Origin: a virus
Virus record (IMG/VR): IMGVR_UViG_3300048589_000284
Location: 1-24,409 of that record
Length of the DNA stretch: 24,409 bases
Reading direction: 5' to 3' (one strand)
Shown: piece after piece, positions 23,948 through 24,409 of the stretch
Layout: each line of letters begins with the position of its first letter
Numbering within the stretch: the first letter of the stretch is position 1
Translations under genes and position numbers: made by a program
The notes under the pieces: generated by a model
Told to the model about the DNA's origin: nothing
The model's input: only the letters and a program-made list of their open reading frames with translations
Database searches by the model: none

Positions 23948-23965
23948 GTCTATACAAGTATAGAC
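23948..23965 (-). promoter_or_regulatory. Perfect 18-base inverted repeat, operator overlapping a -10 element
   Basis: GTCTATAC-AA-GTATAGAC is a perfect 8+2+8 inverted repeat, AT-rich in GC-rich surroundings, ending exactly at the GTG of the ribbon-helix-helix gene. In minus reading it contains TATACT, a good -10 hexamer, while no good -35 box lies 16-18 bases upstream. A repressor bound here would block the promoter. Because the repeat is symmetric, a rightward -10 is also possible. Confidence 0.7.
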
Positions 23966-24010
23966 TACACGGCTCCGTGAGGAAGGTGGGGGGTACTGGT
24001 GACACCCATA

Positions 24011-24017
24011 TCTATAC
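24011..24017 (+). promoter_or_regulatory. Possible second operator half-site
   Basis: TCTATAC repeats seven of the eight bases of one arm of the 18-base palindrome, 62 bases away (about six helical turns). It lies in the upstream flank of the same promoter. It may be a weak extra repressor site, or chance. Confidence 0.3.
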
Positions 24018-24071
24018 CTCGAAGCAGCCCGTGTGATTTCCGCGGTCCCTCCCCCCCGGGTGTGTGTCCCT

Positions 24072-24083
24072 GTAGAGCTCTAC
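24072..24083. repeat. 12-base perfect palindrome
   Basis: GTAGAGCTCTAC is its own reverse complement. It lies in the non-coding region about 110 bases upstream of the operator. It may be a protein-binding site; no function is known. Confidence 0.4.
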
Positions 24084-24149
24084 TCATCACGGCGAGACTG
24101 GACTAATCCCTAGCCCCCATGAGAAGAGATAAGCAAGCGGATACCAGCT

Positions 24150-24210
24150 ACCCAGCCAGCTAGCCTCCAAAGCCTAGCCAGACTGACCAACCCAGCCAGT
24201 CACCCAGCCA
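24150..24210. repeat. Short direct repeats, ACCCAGCCA type
   Basis: ACCCAGCCA occurs at 24150-24158, 24190-24198 and 24202-24210, and a related AGCCTAGCCAG at 24171-24181. GACTG and CAGTC flank the middle copy as an inverted pair. Spacing is irregular. The cluster could be an iteron-like binding array, but the repeats are short. Confidence 0.4.
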
Positions 24211-24355
24211 TTCGTGTCTTCTCTACATACGGACTACGGTAGCCCGGGCCAAGGCCCAGCCTTCGCTCGCTGCTGGCTATCCCTGCTCTAGCGCGGCATA
24301 GCGCAGCTTCGCTACCCGTACTGTCCTTCGTGTACTTCAACGGCTAGGCGTACAC

Positions 24356-24409
24356 CTACAACCCCTCGTGCTTCGGGGTTTCCTGTGTAAGCCAGGCCTC
24401 GCGCATCAG
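24356..24409 (-). CDS. Possible C-terminal end of a gene entering from the right
   Basis: A minus-strand frame is open from the right edge to a TAG at 24356 and would encode a 17-residue end, LMREAWLTQETPKHEGL. The composition is protein-like, but a stretch this short can arise by chance. It also overlaps the weak hairpin. Confidence 0.2.
   Translation of the reverse strand: MMREAWLTQETPKHEGL
24360..24380 (+). terminator. Weak hairpin, possible terminator
   Basis: AACCCC and GGGGTT pair around a 9-base loop, followed on the plus strand by TTTCC. The minus strand lacks any U-run. The stem is only six pairs and the T-tract is poor, so this is tentative. Confidence 0.35.

Larger units (their letters stand above)
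23966..24355. other. Non-coding region with palindromes and short repeats
   Basis: About 390 bases with no convincing gene on either strand. They hold a second half-site of the operator, a 12-base palindrome, repeated ACCCAGCCA motifs, a GGGCC-AA-GGCCC inverted repeat (24046-24057), a TAGCG/CGCTA hairpin (24298-24313) and a run of seven C at 24051-24057 overlapping that area on the previous line (C-run at 24051-24057 should be read as the CCCCCCC just before GGGTGTGTG at about 24051-24057). It could be a control region, a replication origin or sequence near a genome end; the data do not decide. Confidence 0.45.

Noticed and set aside
24150-24210. CRISPR-like array
   Set aside because: Repeats are only 9 bases long, spacing is irregular and there are no spacers of constant length.

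Overview
The window is the late, structural half of a tailed phage genome with a short-tailed (podovirus-like) virion. Almost every gene reads right to left on the minus strand. The DNA is clearly GC-rich (about 60% by eye, not computed). Many genes start with GTG or TTG behind GGAGG-type ribosome binding sites, and neighbours overlap as GTGA or TGATG. This suggests a phage of a high-GC host, probably an actinobacterium, but the host is inference.

Layout in the direction of transcription. (1) Bases 24409-23966: about 440 bases with little or no coding, holding palindromes, short direct repeats and a weak hairpin. (2) Bases 23965-23107: an early-looking regulatory operon. A perfect 18-base inverted repeat abuts the GTG start of a 59-residue ribbon-helix-helix protein; a 58-residue protein, a 49-residue four-cysteine protein and a 100-residue protein follow. 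(3) Bases 23077-22672: two terminators facing each other, then the untranslated region upstream of the packaging gene. (4) Bases 22671-15460: large terminase, a six-gene block of little-known proteins (a 468-residue protein with a membrane-active-looking segment, two small proteins, a zinc-binding coiled-coil protein, a repeat/beta-sandwich virion protein and a single-span membrane protein), then the portal. (5) Bases 15482-12733: two small genes, a 32-residue basic microprotein, the scaffold and the major capsid protein. (6) Bases 12716-8158: a hairpin, a small unknown gene, the head-tail adaptor, a P22 gp10-like tail hub/nozzle protein and three tandem fibre-like proteins. (7) Bases 8139-1: two helical, basic virion proteins and a giant open reading frame of at least 2,048 residues that runs off the left edge. 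By position and composition these three are probably internal virion proteins ejected with the DNA.

Together the genes make the packaging motor, the head and its assembly factors, the head-tail joint, the short tail and fibres, and the ejection proteins. No small terminase, lysis enzyme, integrase, replication gene or tRNA was recognised. The most noteworthy items are the giant open frame in the same frame as its upstream neighbour across one amber codon, a membrane-segment motif shared by two proteins 16 kb apart, the microprotein wedged between two ATGA overlaps, the operator-like palindrome at the ribbon-helix-helix gene, and a hairpin after the capsid gene that pairs fully only in minus-strand RNA.
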